Shown here piece by piece: positions 18,905 through 27,410 of a stretch of DNA of 64,000 nucleotides. A program made the translations under genes and the position numbers. The stretch is from JANNSX01 sp046348995 (GTDB lineage: Bacteria; Pseudomonadota; Alphaproteobacteria; Rhizobiales; Hyphomicrobiaceae). The notes beneath the pieces were generated by a model, which made no database searches, was not told the origin of the DNA, and saw nothing but the letters and a program-made list of their open reading frames with translations. The stretch is from assembly GCA_046348995.1 (NCBI GenBank), contig JAXMDB010000003.1:1-64000 (forward strand), read 5' to 3'. The stretch's first letter is position 1. The number at the start of each line of letters is the position of its first letter.

Positions 18905-19798
18905 TCAGGCCTCGCGCGCAGGCTCGGCGGCTGGCGGCGCCGGCGCACCCGTGACCAGGAACACCGCGAGACAAGCAAGCAGCATGCCGAGGAATTGTAT
19001 CGGCACCAACTCCTCGTCGAAAGCAAAATAGGCCATCAGGGCGGTGGTCGGCGGCACGAGATAGAAGTAGGCGGCGACGCGGGAGATCGCCCCGCGGCGG
19101 ATCATGATCATGAGGAGGGAGATCGCACCGAGCGACAGCACCAGGACCAGCCAGGCGAGGGCAAAGACGAGCTCGCCCGTCCAGACGATGTGCCCCTGCT
19201 CGAAGAGCAGCGCTCCCGCGGCCACCACCAGCGTTCCGCCCAGCAGCTGAAAGGCGCCGGCCGAGCGCAAGTCGCCACCGCCGCCATAGCGCTTCTGATA
19301 GAGGCTGCCCGTGGTGATCGAGATGAGGGCGACGACGGAGGCGATGACCGTATCCAAATGCGCATCCGCGGTGCCTTGCGCGAGCTTCGGCCAGAGGACG
19401 AGGCCGACGCCGGCGAGCCCGAACAGCAGCCCCGCCCAGTGCCGCGGCTTGATCCGCTCGCCGAGCCAGGCCGCGGCGAGAAAGGCGGTCAAGATCGGTT
19501 GCATCGAGACGATGAGCGCCGAGATGCCGGCCGACATGCCGTGCGCGATCGCCCAGAAGACAGGCCCGAGATACCCGGCGTGGATCAGCGCCCCCGAAAA
19601 CATCGCACGCCGAGCCTGGGGACCCTCGGGCCAGCTCGCCCGTACGAGAAGCGCGATGCCGGCCATCAGCGTCGTCGCAAGCCCGAACCGCACGGTCAGA
19701 AACGAGAACGGCTCGGCGTGACGGGCCACCACCTTGGAGAAGATGAATCCGGTCGACCACAGGGCGACGAACAGGAAGGGAATGAGGCGGGTCAGCAT
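18905..19798 (-). CDS. EamA/DMT-family transporter
   Basis: Inner-membrane carrier of the drug/metabolite transporter superfamily, 297 residues, about ten membrane segments in two EamA repeats (first repeat from FLFVALWSTGFIFSKVVARH; second from about residue 150). The start at 19798 (MLTRLIPF) begins directly with the first membrane helix; the longer reading from 20032 adds a polar segment foreign to the family. A Pro/Ala-rich cytoplasmic tail ends the protein. Substrate unknown, probably a metabolite or amino acid exporter. Confidence 0.88.
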   Translation of the reverse strand: MLTRLIPFLFVALWSTGFIFSKVVARHAEPFSFLTVRFGLATTLMAGIALLVRASWPEGPQARRAMFSGALIHAGYLGPVFWAIAHGMSAGISALIVSMQPILTAFLAAAWLGERIKPRHWAGLLFGLAGVGLVLWPKLAQGTADAHLDTVIASVVALISITTGSLYQKRYGGGGDLRSAGAFQLLGGTLVVAAGALLFEQGHIVWTGELVFALAWLVLVLSLGAISLLMIMIRRGAISRVAAYFYLVPPTTALMAYFAFDEELVPIQFLGMLLACLAVFLVTGAPAPPAAEPAREA

Positions 19799-19952
19799 GA
19801 CAGATGCGCAATCTCGGTGCTCGAGGACCGGCTCAGGACTAGCCGGTCTCCAAGGCCGTGGCGAGGGGCCCAGTGCCCGCACGGTCGATGCCGGATCGGA
19901 ACCTCGGCAGCTTCCGGCAGTTTTCCGCTCAAGCTTCTCGAAAGGCCCGAGC

Positions 19953-20246
19953 ATGCACCCTTCCATGACGTCCGGCCGGCCCCGCAACGCGATCGGGCGC
20001 GAGCGTACAAAACTCAAGGTCGCGGCCCGCAAGCGTGCACTACTGCAGCTTCGCGACGATGAGGCGTCGGAATGGCTTGCCCCCGAGACGATCGTCGCTC
20101 AAGCCTTTCACGAGGAGGCTCGGATCGGTCGACTGTTCCCTGACCAAAGGCGCAGAAAGCCCTTCATACCCGAGGCGACCGGACTCGCGATGTCGATCGT
20201 CGCGGTCGTCTTCACGGCCGCAATCCTGCTGACGCTCGTGGCATAG
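19953..20246 (+). CDS. Hypothetical small membrane-anchored protein
   Basis: Predicted 97 residues, starting MHPSMTSGRPRN after AAAGG seven bases upstream. The first 75 residues are basic and polar; residues about 76-97 (GLAMSIVAVVFTAAILLTLVA) form one C-terminal membrane segment reaching the end of the chain, as in tail-anchored proteins. No family recognised. It overlaps the divergent leader of the EamA gene and ends just before the LuxR-type gene. Moderate support only. Confidence 0.5.
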   Translation: MHPSMTSGRPRNAIGRERTKLKVAARKRALLQLRDDEASEWLAPETIVAQAFHEEARIGRLFPDQRRRKPFIPEATGLAMSIVAVVFTAAILLTLVA

Positions 20247-20261
20247 CACGACACCGTCTGA

Positions 20262-20588
20262 TCAAGGCTCGATGAGGCCGAGCGCCACGGCACGGGCGAG
20301 CGCCTGCTCACGCGTCACGGATTTGAGCTTGCGGCGTGCGTTCGCCAAGTGGAGGCGCACGGTGGGCCGCGAGATGCTCAAGGCCTCGGCAATCTGCGAA
20401 TCCTGCAATCCGCGGGCAAGGGCCTCGAGACATTGCAGCTCGCGTGGCGACAGCGTCACCTCGCCGGTCACGCTGCGCCGCCATCCCTGTCCGCCGCCGG
20501 AATTGCCGCCCGGCGCGGCGACGAGCGGCGCAGGAAACAGCCAACGCACGCCACCCGAAAACGGCTCCATAATCGGTTTCGCGGACAT
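20262..20588 (-). CDS. LuxR-type HTH transcriptional regulator, single domain
   Basis: 108 residues. Residues 45-105 form a complete LuxR/GerE DNA-binding domain: LSPRELQCLEALARGLQDSQIAEALSISRPTVRLHLANARRKL, then the AREQALARAVALGLI end. The N-terminal 40 residues are Pro/Gly-rich and hold no receiver or ligand-binding domain. It is thus a stand-alone output domain, probably constitutive or controlled by partner proteins. Target unknown. Confidence 0.88.
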   Translation of the reverse strand: MSAKPIMEPFSGGVRWLFPAPLVAAPGGNSGGGQGWRRSVTGEVTLSPRELQCLEALARGLQDSQIAEALSISRPTVRLHLANARRKLKSVTREQALARAVALGLIEP

Positions 20589-20674
20589 GACGGTGCCTCC
20601 GGCGAAGTTTCACTTGCCGCCTTATCGTCTCAGGTCAGGTTTCTTGCGGATCGCGGGGCGCGCACCCGCCCGGA

Positions 20675-21352
20675 CTATATGTCGGGAAAGCGCCCCGACC
20701 ATCCAGGAGCGAGACCGCGCAACACCGCTTCGGTCGCAGCCAATGCCTCGACAGAATCAAAGTGATCGGGATCGATGTGGGAATCGAGCCAAAGCCCGAA
20801 GACCAGCGCGTTGACAGCCCGAGCCTTGGCTCGCGCGAGCTCGAGCTTTCCCTTCTGCTCCGGCATCGCGGCGAAGGCCGCGGTGAGCTCGCCGACGTAG
20901 ACGAGATCAGCCTCGCGCGTGTTGGTCCGGTAAAGTGCCTGCGAGCGCGCCTCGCCCCAGGTCGTGTACCAGAGGCTCAGGATCTCGGGGTGGCGCGTCA
21001 CGAAGCGGATGTCGTGGGCGACGACCGCCGCCACACGATCTTCGGGCGTATAGAGGGCCCTGCGGATCGCCTTGTCCCAGCTCGCCTCGTAGAGATCGCC
21101 GGCCTGATTGAGGGCGGCGGCGATGAGCTGATCCTTGGTCTTGAAGTGGAAGGTGACGAGGCCGCGCGAGAGGCCTGACGCCTGGGCGATGGTGGCGAAG
21201 GTGGTGCCTTCGAGGCCGCGCGCCGCCATGACCCGGATCGCCGCATCGATGAGCGCGCGGCGCGTCGCCTCGCCCTTGACCTTGCGCAAGTCCACGATCT
21301 CGGCCTCTCCGGCGGCAACGTCGCGGCTCGTGCCGCTCGAGGATCGCATCAT
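20675..21352 (-). CDS. TetR-family regulator, BetI-like
   Basis: 225 residues. The N-terminal HTH is clear, residues 24-70: ATRRALIDAAIRVMAARGLEGTTFATIAQASGLSRGLVTFHFKTKDQLI. The C-terminal part, with WYTTWGEARSQALYRTNTREAD, resembles the BetI ligand-binding domain. The ATG at 21352 has AAGGAAG six bases upstream. A 13-bp inverted repeat just before it suggests autoregulation. It lies 2 kb from ccrA; a TetR-type protein (CcrR) controls ccr in Methylobacterium, but orthology cannot be judged from here. Confidence 0.9.
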   Translation of the reverse strand: MMRSSSGTSRDVAAGEAEIVDLRKVKGEATRRALIDAAIRVMAARGLEGTTFATIAQASGLSRGLVTFHFKTKDQLIAAALNQAGDLYEASWDKAIRRALYTPEDRVAAVVAHDIRFVTRHPEILSLWYTTWGEARSQALYRTNTREADLVYVGELTAAFAAMPEQKGKLELARAKARAVNALVFGLWLDSHIDPDHFDSVEALAATEAVLRGLAPGWSGRFPDI

Positions 21353-21372
21353 GGCACGCTTCCTTAGAGGAT

Positions 21373-21417
21373 ACTAGTTGGCCAGACAGCAAAACAATAT
21401 ACTTGGCTGGCTGACTA
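21373..21417. promoter_or_regulatory. Inverted repeat before the TetR gene, probable operator
   Basis: ACTAGTTGGCCAG (21373-21385) and CTGGCTGACTAGT (21405-21417) are inverted repeats matching at 11 of 13 positions, separated by AT-rich DNA that could be the -10 region (AACAATATAC). The position, 20 bases before the TetR start codon, is typical of an autoregulatory operator. Confidence 0.6.
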
Positions 21418-21657
21418 GTCAAGTGGTTTCGGTGTTCGGTAGGTCTGGGTCCGGACGTCCTGCTTAATCGAACGCTAAGGCAGGCCGGAACGTGCCGGCG
21501 TGGGGGCCGGGGCGATCCTCGTTGTCGCTTGATGAGGCCCATTGCAACGCCCGGATAACGAAACCGTCCGACCTATTGCTTTTGATAGCTGTTCAATTCC
21601 GTGCCGCGCTTCCACTTTCAGACGATCGCTGAGAGTCGGGAATGGGAGGGGATCGTC

Positions 21658-23274
21658 ATGGCCATCATCAAAGGCACCAAGAAGAACAACGTGCTCTTGG
21701 GCACTGTTGCCGCCGATACGATCAGCGGTCTTCAAGGCAACGATACCCTTAGGGGCAATGACGGCAACGATATCCTTAATGGCGGAACCGGAAACGACAA
21801 GCTGTTCGGCGAGGACGGCAAGGACACGCTGAACGGTGGCGCGGGGAAAGACACGCTCGACGGCGGCGAGTACAACGATCAATTGTTCGGCGGAGCGGGC
21901 AACGATACGCTACGCGGAGGCTACGACAACGACTTCGTCGATGGCGGCGCCGGCAACGATCTCATCATCGCAGGCTACGGCGCCGACAATTTCGTCGGCG
22001 GCGCGGGCATCGACACCGTGAGCTATGCAGGCGTCACAGGTGCGGTCGAGGTCGACCTCTCTACGGGCAACGGCGACAACGCGGCGTTCGGCGATACGTA
22101 CCTCGGCATCGAGAACGCCATCGGCACGGCCTTCAGCGATACGATCTATGGCACCGGAGACGTCAATACGCTGACGGGCGGCGCCGGCTTCGACCATCTG
22201 TATGGATCGAGTGGAGATGACATTCTCATCGGCGGCGCCGACGGCGACACGCTGGACGGAGGCCTCGATACCGATACCCTCATCGGGGGTGACGGCAGCG
22301 ATACGCTGGAGGGCGGCAGCGGAGCCGATGTGCTGAATGGCGGCGACGGGACGGATACGGCGAGCTATCGCTCCTCGTTCAGCGCGGTCACCGTCGACCT
22401 CCTCGATCCGACGATCAATACGGGCGATGCCTTCGGCGACACCTATCAATCGATCGAAGCAATCGAGGGGAGCAAGCTCAACGACCAGCTGTTCGGGGAC
22501 GATGGCGACAATCGGATCAATGGTGGCGATGGCGACGACGTCGTCTATGGCCGCGGCGGCGCAGACACGATTACCAACGGACAGGGCGCGGATTTCATCG
22601 ACGGCGGTGACGGAGACGACATCCTCGCATATGTCGTCGATACCGGATCCGACATTCTGCACGGCGGCGCCGGCACGGATTGGCTCCTGATCGCGTTCTC
22701 GCTCGTACCCGTCACCATCAATCTGACCGCCGGCACCGGGGGCGGCGGTGCGGTGGGAGATACGTTCCACACGATCGAGAACGTGCGCGGCTCCGACTAT
22801 GGCGATTCCCTCATCGCTGCCGTCGGTGGCACCGTGCATGGAGGCGGCGGAGACGACGTCATCAGCGACTCGTCCGGCACCGAGATTCTCTATGGCGGAA
22901 AAGGCAATGACTTGCTGACCGACAATGTCCTCGGCTCCGAAGATGGGCTCCAGGATATCTTCTGGCTCGGACGAGCTGCTGGGATCGACACCATCTTCGG
23001 CTTCACCGATGGCCAGGATCTGCTTCGAGTGAGCCAGGTCGACTTCAATCTCTCGGCCCTGTCCGCGGCCCAGGTGATCAACAGCCTGACCTCGACCGCG
23101 ACGATCGCCCAAAGCCAGTTCATCTACGAAACCGACACCAAAACGATTTGGTACGACTACGACGGAACCGGCGGAATCCTGCCTGAGTCGATCGCGACCC
23201 TCAGCGGCTACGCAGGAACGCTCGACGTCGCCAATTTCCAGCTGACGACGGAATCCCTTACGCCCTTCGGGTAA
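21658..23274 (+). CDS. RTX-type calcium-binding repeat protein, probably type I secreted
   Basis: 538 residues starting MAIIKGTKKNNVLLGT after GGGAGGGG. From residue 12 to about 430 the chain is mostly nonapeptide repeats of the form GGxGxDxLx (many variants such as GGTGNDKLF and GGAGNDTLR), interrupted by three beta segments containing VSYAGVTGAVEVDLSTG or TVDLLDP. These bind calcium as beta-rolls after export. The C-terminal 100 residues (GFTDGQDLLRVSQVDFNL onward) resemble uncleaved RTX secretion signals. There is no toxin or protease domain and no transporter gene beside it. Likely a surface or secreted structural protein. Confidence 0.85.
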   Translation: MAIIKGTKKNNVLLGTVAADTISGLQGNDTLRGNDGNDILNGGTGNDKLFGEDGKDTLNGGAGKDTLDGGEYNDQLFGGAGNDTLRGGYDNDFVDGGAGNDLIIAGYGADNFVGGAGIDTVSYAGVTGAVEVDLSTGNGDNAAFGDTYLGIENAIGTAFSDTIYGTGDVNTLTGGAGFDHLYGSSGDDILIGGADGDTLDGGLDTDTLIGGDGSDTLEGGSGADVLNGGDGTDTASYRSSFSAVTVDLLDPTINTGDAFGDTYQSIEAIEGSKLNDQLFGDDGDNRINGGDGDDVVYGRGGADTITNGQGADFIDGGDGDDILAYVVDTGSDILHGGAGTDWLLIAFSLVPVTINLTAGTGGGGAVGDTFHTIENVRGSDYGDSLIAAVGGTVHGGGGDDVISDSSGTEILYGGKGNDLLTDNVLGSEDGLQDIFWLGRAAGIDTIFGFTDGQDLLRVSQVDFNLSALSAAQVINSLTSTATIAQSQFIYETDTKTIWYDYDGTGGILPESIATLSGYAGTLDVANFQLTTESLTPFG

Positions 23275-23286
23275 AGAGCCGAGATC

Positions 23287-24585
23287 TCACCCGAACCGCG
23301 CCTTGCTCGCCTCGATGGCGTCGTCGATGGTCCTGAGACCCGTGCGCGGCGTCGACACCAACACGGCCATGTTGCCGGGCTTGTGCTCGTTCTTCAGCAT
23401 GCGCATGTGGGCCTTCGGGATCTGCTCCCAGGGGAAGACCTCCGACATGCAGGGGTCGATGCGGCGGTCGACGACGAGCTTGTTGGCCTGAGCGGCCTGC
23501 AGCAGGTTCGCGAAGTGCGAGCCCTGGACGCGCTTTTGATGCATCCACAGATACCGGGCATCGAGCGTCAGGTTGTAACCTGTCGTGCCGGCGCAGATGA
23601 CGACCATGCCGCCGCGTTTCACGACGAACAGCGACACAGGGATCGTCGCCTCGCCCGGATGCTCGAAGACGAAGTCGACGTTGTTGCCCTTGCCCGTGAT
23701 GTCCCAGATCGCCTTGCCGAAGCCGCGGACCTCTTTCGCCCAGGCGTCGTATTCGGGCGTGCCGACCTTCGGCATCTGACCCCAGCATTTGAAGTTCTTG
23801 CGGTTGATGACGCCCTTGGCGCCGAGCTGCATGACGAAATCGCGCTTGTCGTCCTCGCCGACGACGCCGATGGCGTTGGCGCCGGCCGTCGCGCAGAGCT
23901 GCACGGCGAACGACCCCAAGCCTCCCGAGGCGCCCCAGACGAGCACGTTGTGGCCGGGGCGCAGGATGTGCGGGCGGTGGCCGAACAGCATGCGGTAGGC
24001 GGTGGCCAGCGTCAGCGTGTAGCAGGCGCTCTCCTCCCACGTCAGGTGCTTCGGCCGCTCCATGAGCTGGCGATCCTGCACGCGGGCGAACTGCGCGAAC
24101 GAGCCGTCCGGCGTCTCGTAGCCCCAGATGCGTTGCGAGGGCGAGAACATCGGATCGCCGCCGTTGCACTCCTCGTCGTCGCCGTCGTCCTGGTTACAAT
24201 GGATGACGACCTCGTCGCCGACCTTCCACCGTTTCACCTTGGAGCCGACCGCGTAGACGATGCCGGAGGCATCCGAGCCCGCGATGTGGAAGGGGTTCTT
24301 GTGCACGTCCTTGATGGGCGAGATCGGCGTGCCAAGCGCCGCCCATACGCCGTTGTAGTTGACGCCCGCGGCCATCACCAAAATCAGCACGTCGTGGCTG
24401 TCGAGCTCCCAGGTGGGGACGACCTCGACCTGCATCGCGGTATCGGGATTGCCGTGCCGCTCGGCGCGGATGGCCCAGGCGTACATGGTTTTGGGCACGT
24501 GCCCCAACGGCGGGATCTCGCCGATCTCGTAGAGGTCCTTGCCGCGCTCAGCTGCTTTCGTGCTCACGGCTGCCAGCTTGGTCAT
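23287..24585 (-). CDS. ccrA: Crotonyl-CoA carboxylase/reductase
   Basis: Key carbon-fixing step of the ethylmalonyl-CoA pathway: crotonyl-CoA + CO2 + NADPH to ethylmalonyl-CoA. At 432 residues it is a medium-chain reductase with NADPH motif WGASGGLGSFAVQ, the long insert HCNQDDGDDEECNGGDPMFSPSQRIWGYETPDGSFAQF, GVNYNGVWAALG with the CO2-pocket Asn, and HFAN with the conserved His. The start at 24585 gives MTKLAAV, normal for the family. It is divergent from a small membrane gene and ecm. Confidence 0.97.
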   Translation of the reverse strand: MTKLAAVSTKAAERGKDLYEIGEIPPLGHVPKTMYAWAIRAERHGNPDTAMQVEVVPTWELDSHDVLILVMAAGVNYNGVWAALGTPISPIKDVHKNPFHIAGSDASGIVYAVGSKVKRWKVGDEVVIHCNQDDGDDEECNGGDPMFSPSQRIWGYETPDGSFAQFARVQDRQLMERPKHLTWEESACYTLTLATAYRMLFGHRPHILRPGHNVLVWGASGGLGSFAVQLCATAGANAIGVVGEDDKRDFVMQLGAKGVINRKNFKCWGQMPKVGTPEYDAWAKEVRGFGKAIWDITGKGNNVDFVFEHPGEATIPVSLFVVKRGGMVVICAGTTGYNLTLDARYLWMHQKRVQGSHFANLLQAAQANKLVVDRRIDPCMSEVFPWEQIPKAHMRMLKNEHKPGNMAVLVSTPRTGLRTIDDAIEASKARFG

Positions 24586-24875
24586 ATCGGTCCCTGGTCC
24601 CCTGTCGAAAGTTGCTGACGCACGCCGGCGCCCGCGTTTTGCAACGCACAACGCAATTCAAACGACAGAGTGGCCGATTTTGCAAGATCCTTTCGCACCG
24701 CACACGCCGCGGACGAGCCTTGGTCCGGAGGTTATCTGCAATTTTACCACCCGAAAGAACGGCTCCTTAGCGAAGCACCGGTACAGTTTGAACCGCGTCG
24801 TAGGCAATTCGCCCAGCGACGGCTGGCACGGTCCATGCACCGCTCCAGGCTCTGATCGCTCGTGAGGACCGTGCC
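24586..24875. promoter_or_regulatory. Divergent regulatory region ccrA / membrane gene-ecm
   Basis: 290-bp gap with no gene. About 24640-24660 holds the spaced repeat GCAACGCACAACGCAA, close to the ccrA start on its upstream side, which could bind a regulator of ccrA. An AT-richer stretch follows. No defined promoter could be chosen. Confidence 0.35.
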
Positions 24876-25175
24876 GTGAACTCATTCCTGATCAATCTGT
24901 TCGAGGTCGACTTCGAGAGCCTGCGGGTGATCATGACGATGGTCGCCGCCGGCGTGTTCCTGCTCCAACAGACGACCGAAAAGACAGCCGCATGCATGAT
25001 CTTCGCGCCGGTGATGTTGCTGTGCGCCCTCGCTGTCCGCGCCGCCGCTCTGCCGATCGGCATGTATCTGCTCATGGAGGAGGGCGAGTATCTCGTCTTC
25101 TCGACGGCCATCGGCATGTGCATCAGCCTCGGCATTTTCGTCGCATATTCGCGCGCGACCAGCACGATGAACTGA
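24876..25175 (+). CDS. Small integral membrane protein, unknown family
   Basis: 99 residues, GTG start preceded by GAGGA at seven bases. About three membrane segments are visible: residues 17-31 (VIMTMVAAGVFLLQQ), 40-64 (ACMIFAPVMLLCALAVRAAALPIGM) and 73-92. No family recognised. It is 86 bases upstream of ecm and in the same orientation, so it probably shares the ecm transcript; a link to the pathway is only positional. Confidence 0.65.
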   Translation: MNSFLINLFEVDFESLRVIMTMVAAGVFLLQQTTEKTAACMIFAPVMLLCALAVRAAALPIGMYLLMEEGEYLVFSTAIGMCISLGIFVAYSRATSTMN

Positions 25176-25261
25176 CGGCCGATCGCCGCTTCGACGTCCG
25201 CGTTGTGCAATGCAGCAGGAGGCGTTAGACCTGCTGCCTGAGCGAGCACGGGGATGACGGC

Positions 25262-27256
25262 ATGAGCGACGCGGCGAAGGCGACGAAATCGAGCGGCGGC
25301 CCGGAGAAGCCCTGGCTGTTTCGCACTTACGCCGGCCACTCGACGGCCGCTGCATCGAACGCGCTGTTCCGCAAGAACCTCGGCAAGGGCCAGACCGGCC
25401 TTTCCATCGCCTTCGATCTGCCGACCCAGACCGGCTACGACGCCGACCATCCGCTCGCGCGCGGCGAGGTCGGCAAGGTCGGCGTGCCGGTCTCGCATTT
25501 GGGCGACATGCGCACGCTGCTCGACGGCATCCCGCTGGGCGAGATGAACACGTCCATGACGATCAACGCGACGGCGGCATGGCTGCTCGCGCTCTATGTC
25601 GCGCTCGCCGATGAGCAGGGGGTGCCGCGCGCCAAGCTCAACGGCACGACGCAGAACGACATCCTCAAAGAATACCTCTCGCGCGGCACCTTCATCTTCG
25701 CGCCGGCGCCCTCGATCCGGCTGATCAAGGACACGATCGTGTTCTCCGGCAAGGAGATGCCGCGCTGGAACCCGACCAACGTCTGTTCGTATCACCTGCA
25801 GGAAGCGGGCGCGACGCCCGTACAGGAGCTCGCTTTCGCGCTCGCCACCGCCATCGCCGTGCTCGATGCGGTGAAGGCCTCGGGCGAGGTGAGCGACAAG
25901 GAATTCCCAGCCGTCGTCGGGCGCATCTCGTTCTTCGTCAACGCCGGCCTCAAGCTCGTCACCGAGCTCTCCAAGATGCGCGCCTTCGTCGAGCTCTGGG
26001 ACGAGATCACGAAGGAGCGCTACGGCGTCGATGACCCAAAGCACCGGCTGTTCCGCTACGGCGTGCAGGTGAACTCGCTCGGGCTGACCGAGCAGCAGCC
26101 GGAGAACAACGTTTATCGCATCCTGATCGAGATGCTCGCCGTCACGCTGTCGAAGAAAGCGCGCGCCCGCGCCGTGCAGCTGCCGGCCTGGAACGAGGCT
26201 TTGGGATTGCCGCGCCCGTGGGACCAGCAATGGTCGCTCCGGATGCAGCAGATTCTCGCCTACGAGACGGATCTCCTCGAGCACGCCGATCTCTTCGACG
26301 GCAGCCATGTCATCGAGAGCAAGGTCGCGGAGCTGAAGGCCGCCGCCAAGGCCGAGCTTTCGCGCATCGAAGCCGCGGGTGGTGCGGTCGCCTCGATCGA
26401 CGACATGAAGCGGCAGCTTGTGGAATCGAATGCGCGGCGGCTTGCGGCCATCGAGAAGGGCGAGAGCATCGTCGTCGGCGTCAACCGCTATCGCGAGACT
26501 GAGCCCTCACCGCTCTCGACGGGTGACGGTGCGATCCTGACCGTCGGCCCCGAGGTCGAGGCCGAGCAGGTGGCGCGGCTCGAGGCCTGGCGCAGCGCGC
26601 GGGACGAGAAGGCCACCGCCAAAGCGCTCGCCGATCTGGAAGCCGCCGCCCGCGAGGGCCGCAACATCATGGAGCCGTCGATCGCGGCAGCGAAGGCCGG
26701 CGTCACGACGGGGGAATGGGGCGCGACGCTGCGTCAGGTCTTCGGGGAGTATCGCGCGCCGACCGGTGTCGCCCGCGCGGCCCGCGTCGAGACGGACGGT
26801 ATCGTGCAGGTGCGCGGCGAGGTCGAGCGCGTCTCGGCGAAGCTCGGCCGGCGCATCAAGATGCTCGTCGGCAAGCCCGGTCTCGACGGCCACTCGAACG
26901 GCGCCGAGCAGATCGCGGTACGTGCCCGCGACGCCGGCATGGAGGTCGTCTACGAGGGCATCCGCCTGACGCCCGCCGAGATCGTCAACGCGGCGCTGGA
27001 AGAGGGCGTGCACGTGGTTGGGTTGTCCGTTTTGTCCGGCAGCCATCTGGCGCTCGTCGCCGAGGTGCTGACGGGCTTGCGGGGCGCGGGATTATCCGAC
27101 GTCCCCGTCATCGTCGGCGGCATCATCCCGCCAGCGGACGCCGCAGCGCTGAAAGCCAAGGGCGTCGCCGCCGTGTTCACGCCGAAGGACTACGATCTGA
27201 ACGCGATCATGCGGGCGATCGTGGGGGTCGTGGAGCAGGGTGAGCGGGCGGCTTGA
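25262..27256 (+). CDS. ecm: Ethylmalonyl-CoA mutase, adenosylcobalamin-dependent
   Basis: Converts (2R)-ethylmalonyl-CoA to methylsuccinyl-CoA between Ccr and Mcd; also known as MeaA. The 664 residues contain the mutase TIM barrel (FRTYAGHSTAAASNALFRKNL ... AFDLPTQTGYDADHP ... MNTSMTINATAAW) and a C-terminal B12-binding domain with DGHSNG (Asp542, His544), LSVLSGS and VIVGGIIP. No chaperone domain. Neighbouring ccrA fixes the identity as Ecm rather than methylmalonyl-CoA mutase, which needs a longer or two-subunit form. Confidence 0.95.
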   Translation: MSDAAKATKSSGGPEKPWLFRTYAGHSTAAASNALFRKNLGKGQTGLSIAFDLPTQTGYDADHPLARGEVGKVGVPVSHLGDMRTLLDGIPLGEMNTSMTINATAAWLLALYVALADEQGVPRAKLNGTTQNDILKEYLSRGTFIFAPAPSIRLIKDTIVFSGKEMPRWNPTNVCSYHLQEAGATPVQELAFALATAIAVLDAVKASGEVSDKEFPAVVGRISFFVNAGLKLVTELSKMRAFVELWDEITKERYGVDDPKHRLFRYGVQVNSLGLTEQQPENNVYRILIEMLAVTLSKKARARAVQLPAWNEALGLPRPWDQQWSLRMQQILAYETDLLEHADLFDGSHVIESKVAELKAAAKAELSRIEAAGGAVASIDDMKRQLVESNARRLAAIEKGESIVVGVNRYRETEPSPLSTGDGAILTVGPEVEAEQVARLEAWRSARDEKATAKALADLEAAAREGRNIMEPSIAAAKAGVTTGEWGATLRQVFGEYRAPTGVARAARVETDGIVQVRGEVERVSAKLGRRIKMLVGKPGLDGHSNGAEQIAVRARDAGMEVVYEGIRLTPAEIVNAALEEGVHVVGLSVLSGSHLALVAEVLTGLRGAGLSDVPVIVGGIIPPADAAALKAKGVAAVFTPKDYDLNAIMRAIVGVVEQGERAA

Positions 27257-27410
27257 TGCGCTCTATCCCTCGTCAACTCCGATGCAAATAGCTTAGCCAT
27301 TTGCGGCGCGTCGGTCCCCTTTACTCTGCACCCCGCCACAATCCCGCCTTGCTGTTGCCGCCCTCTCGGGCGAGGCGGGATGAGAAGCGGGACAGCGGAA
27401 GAATTCGGAA

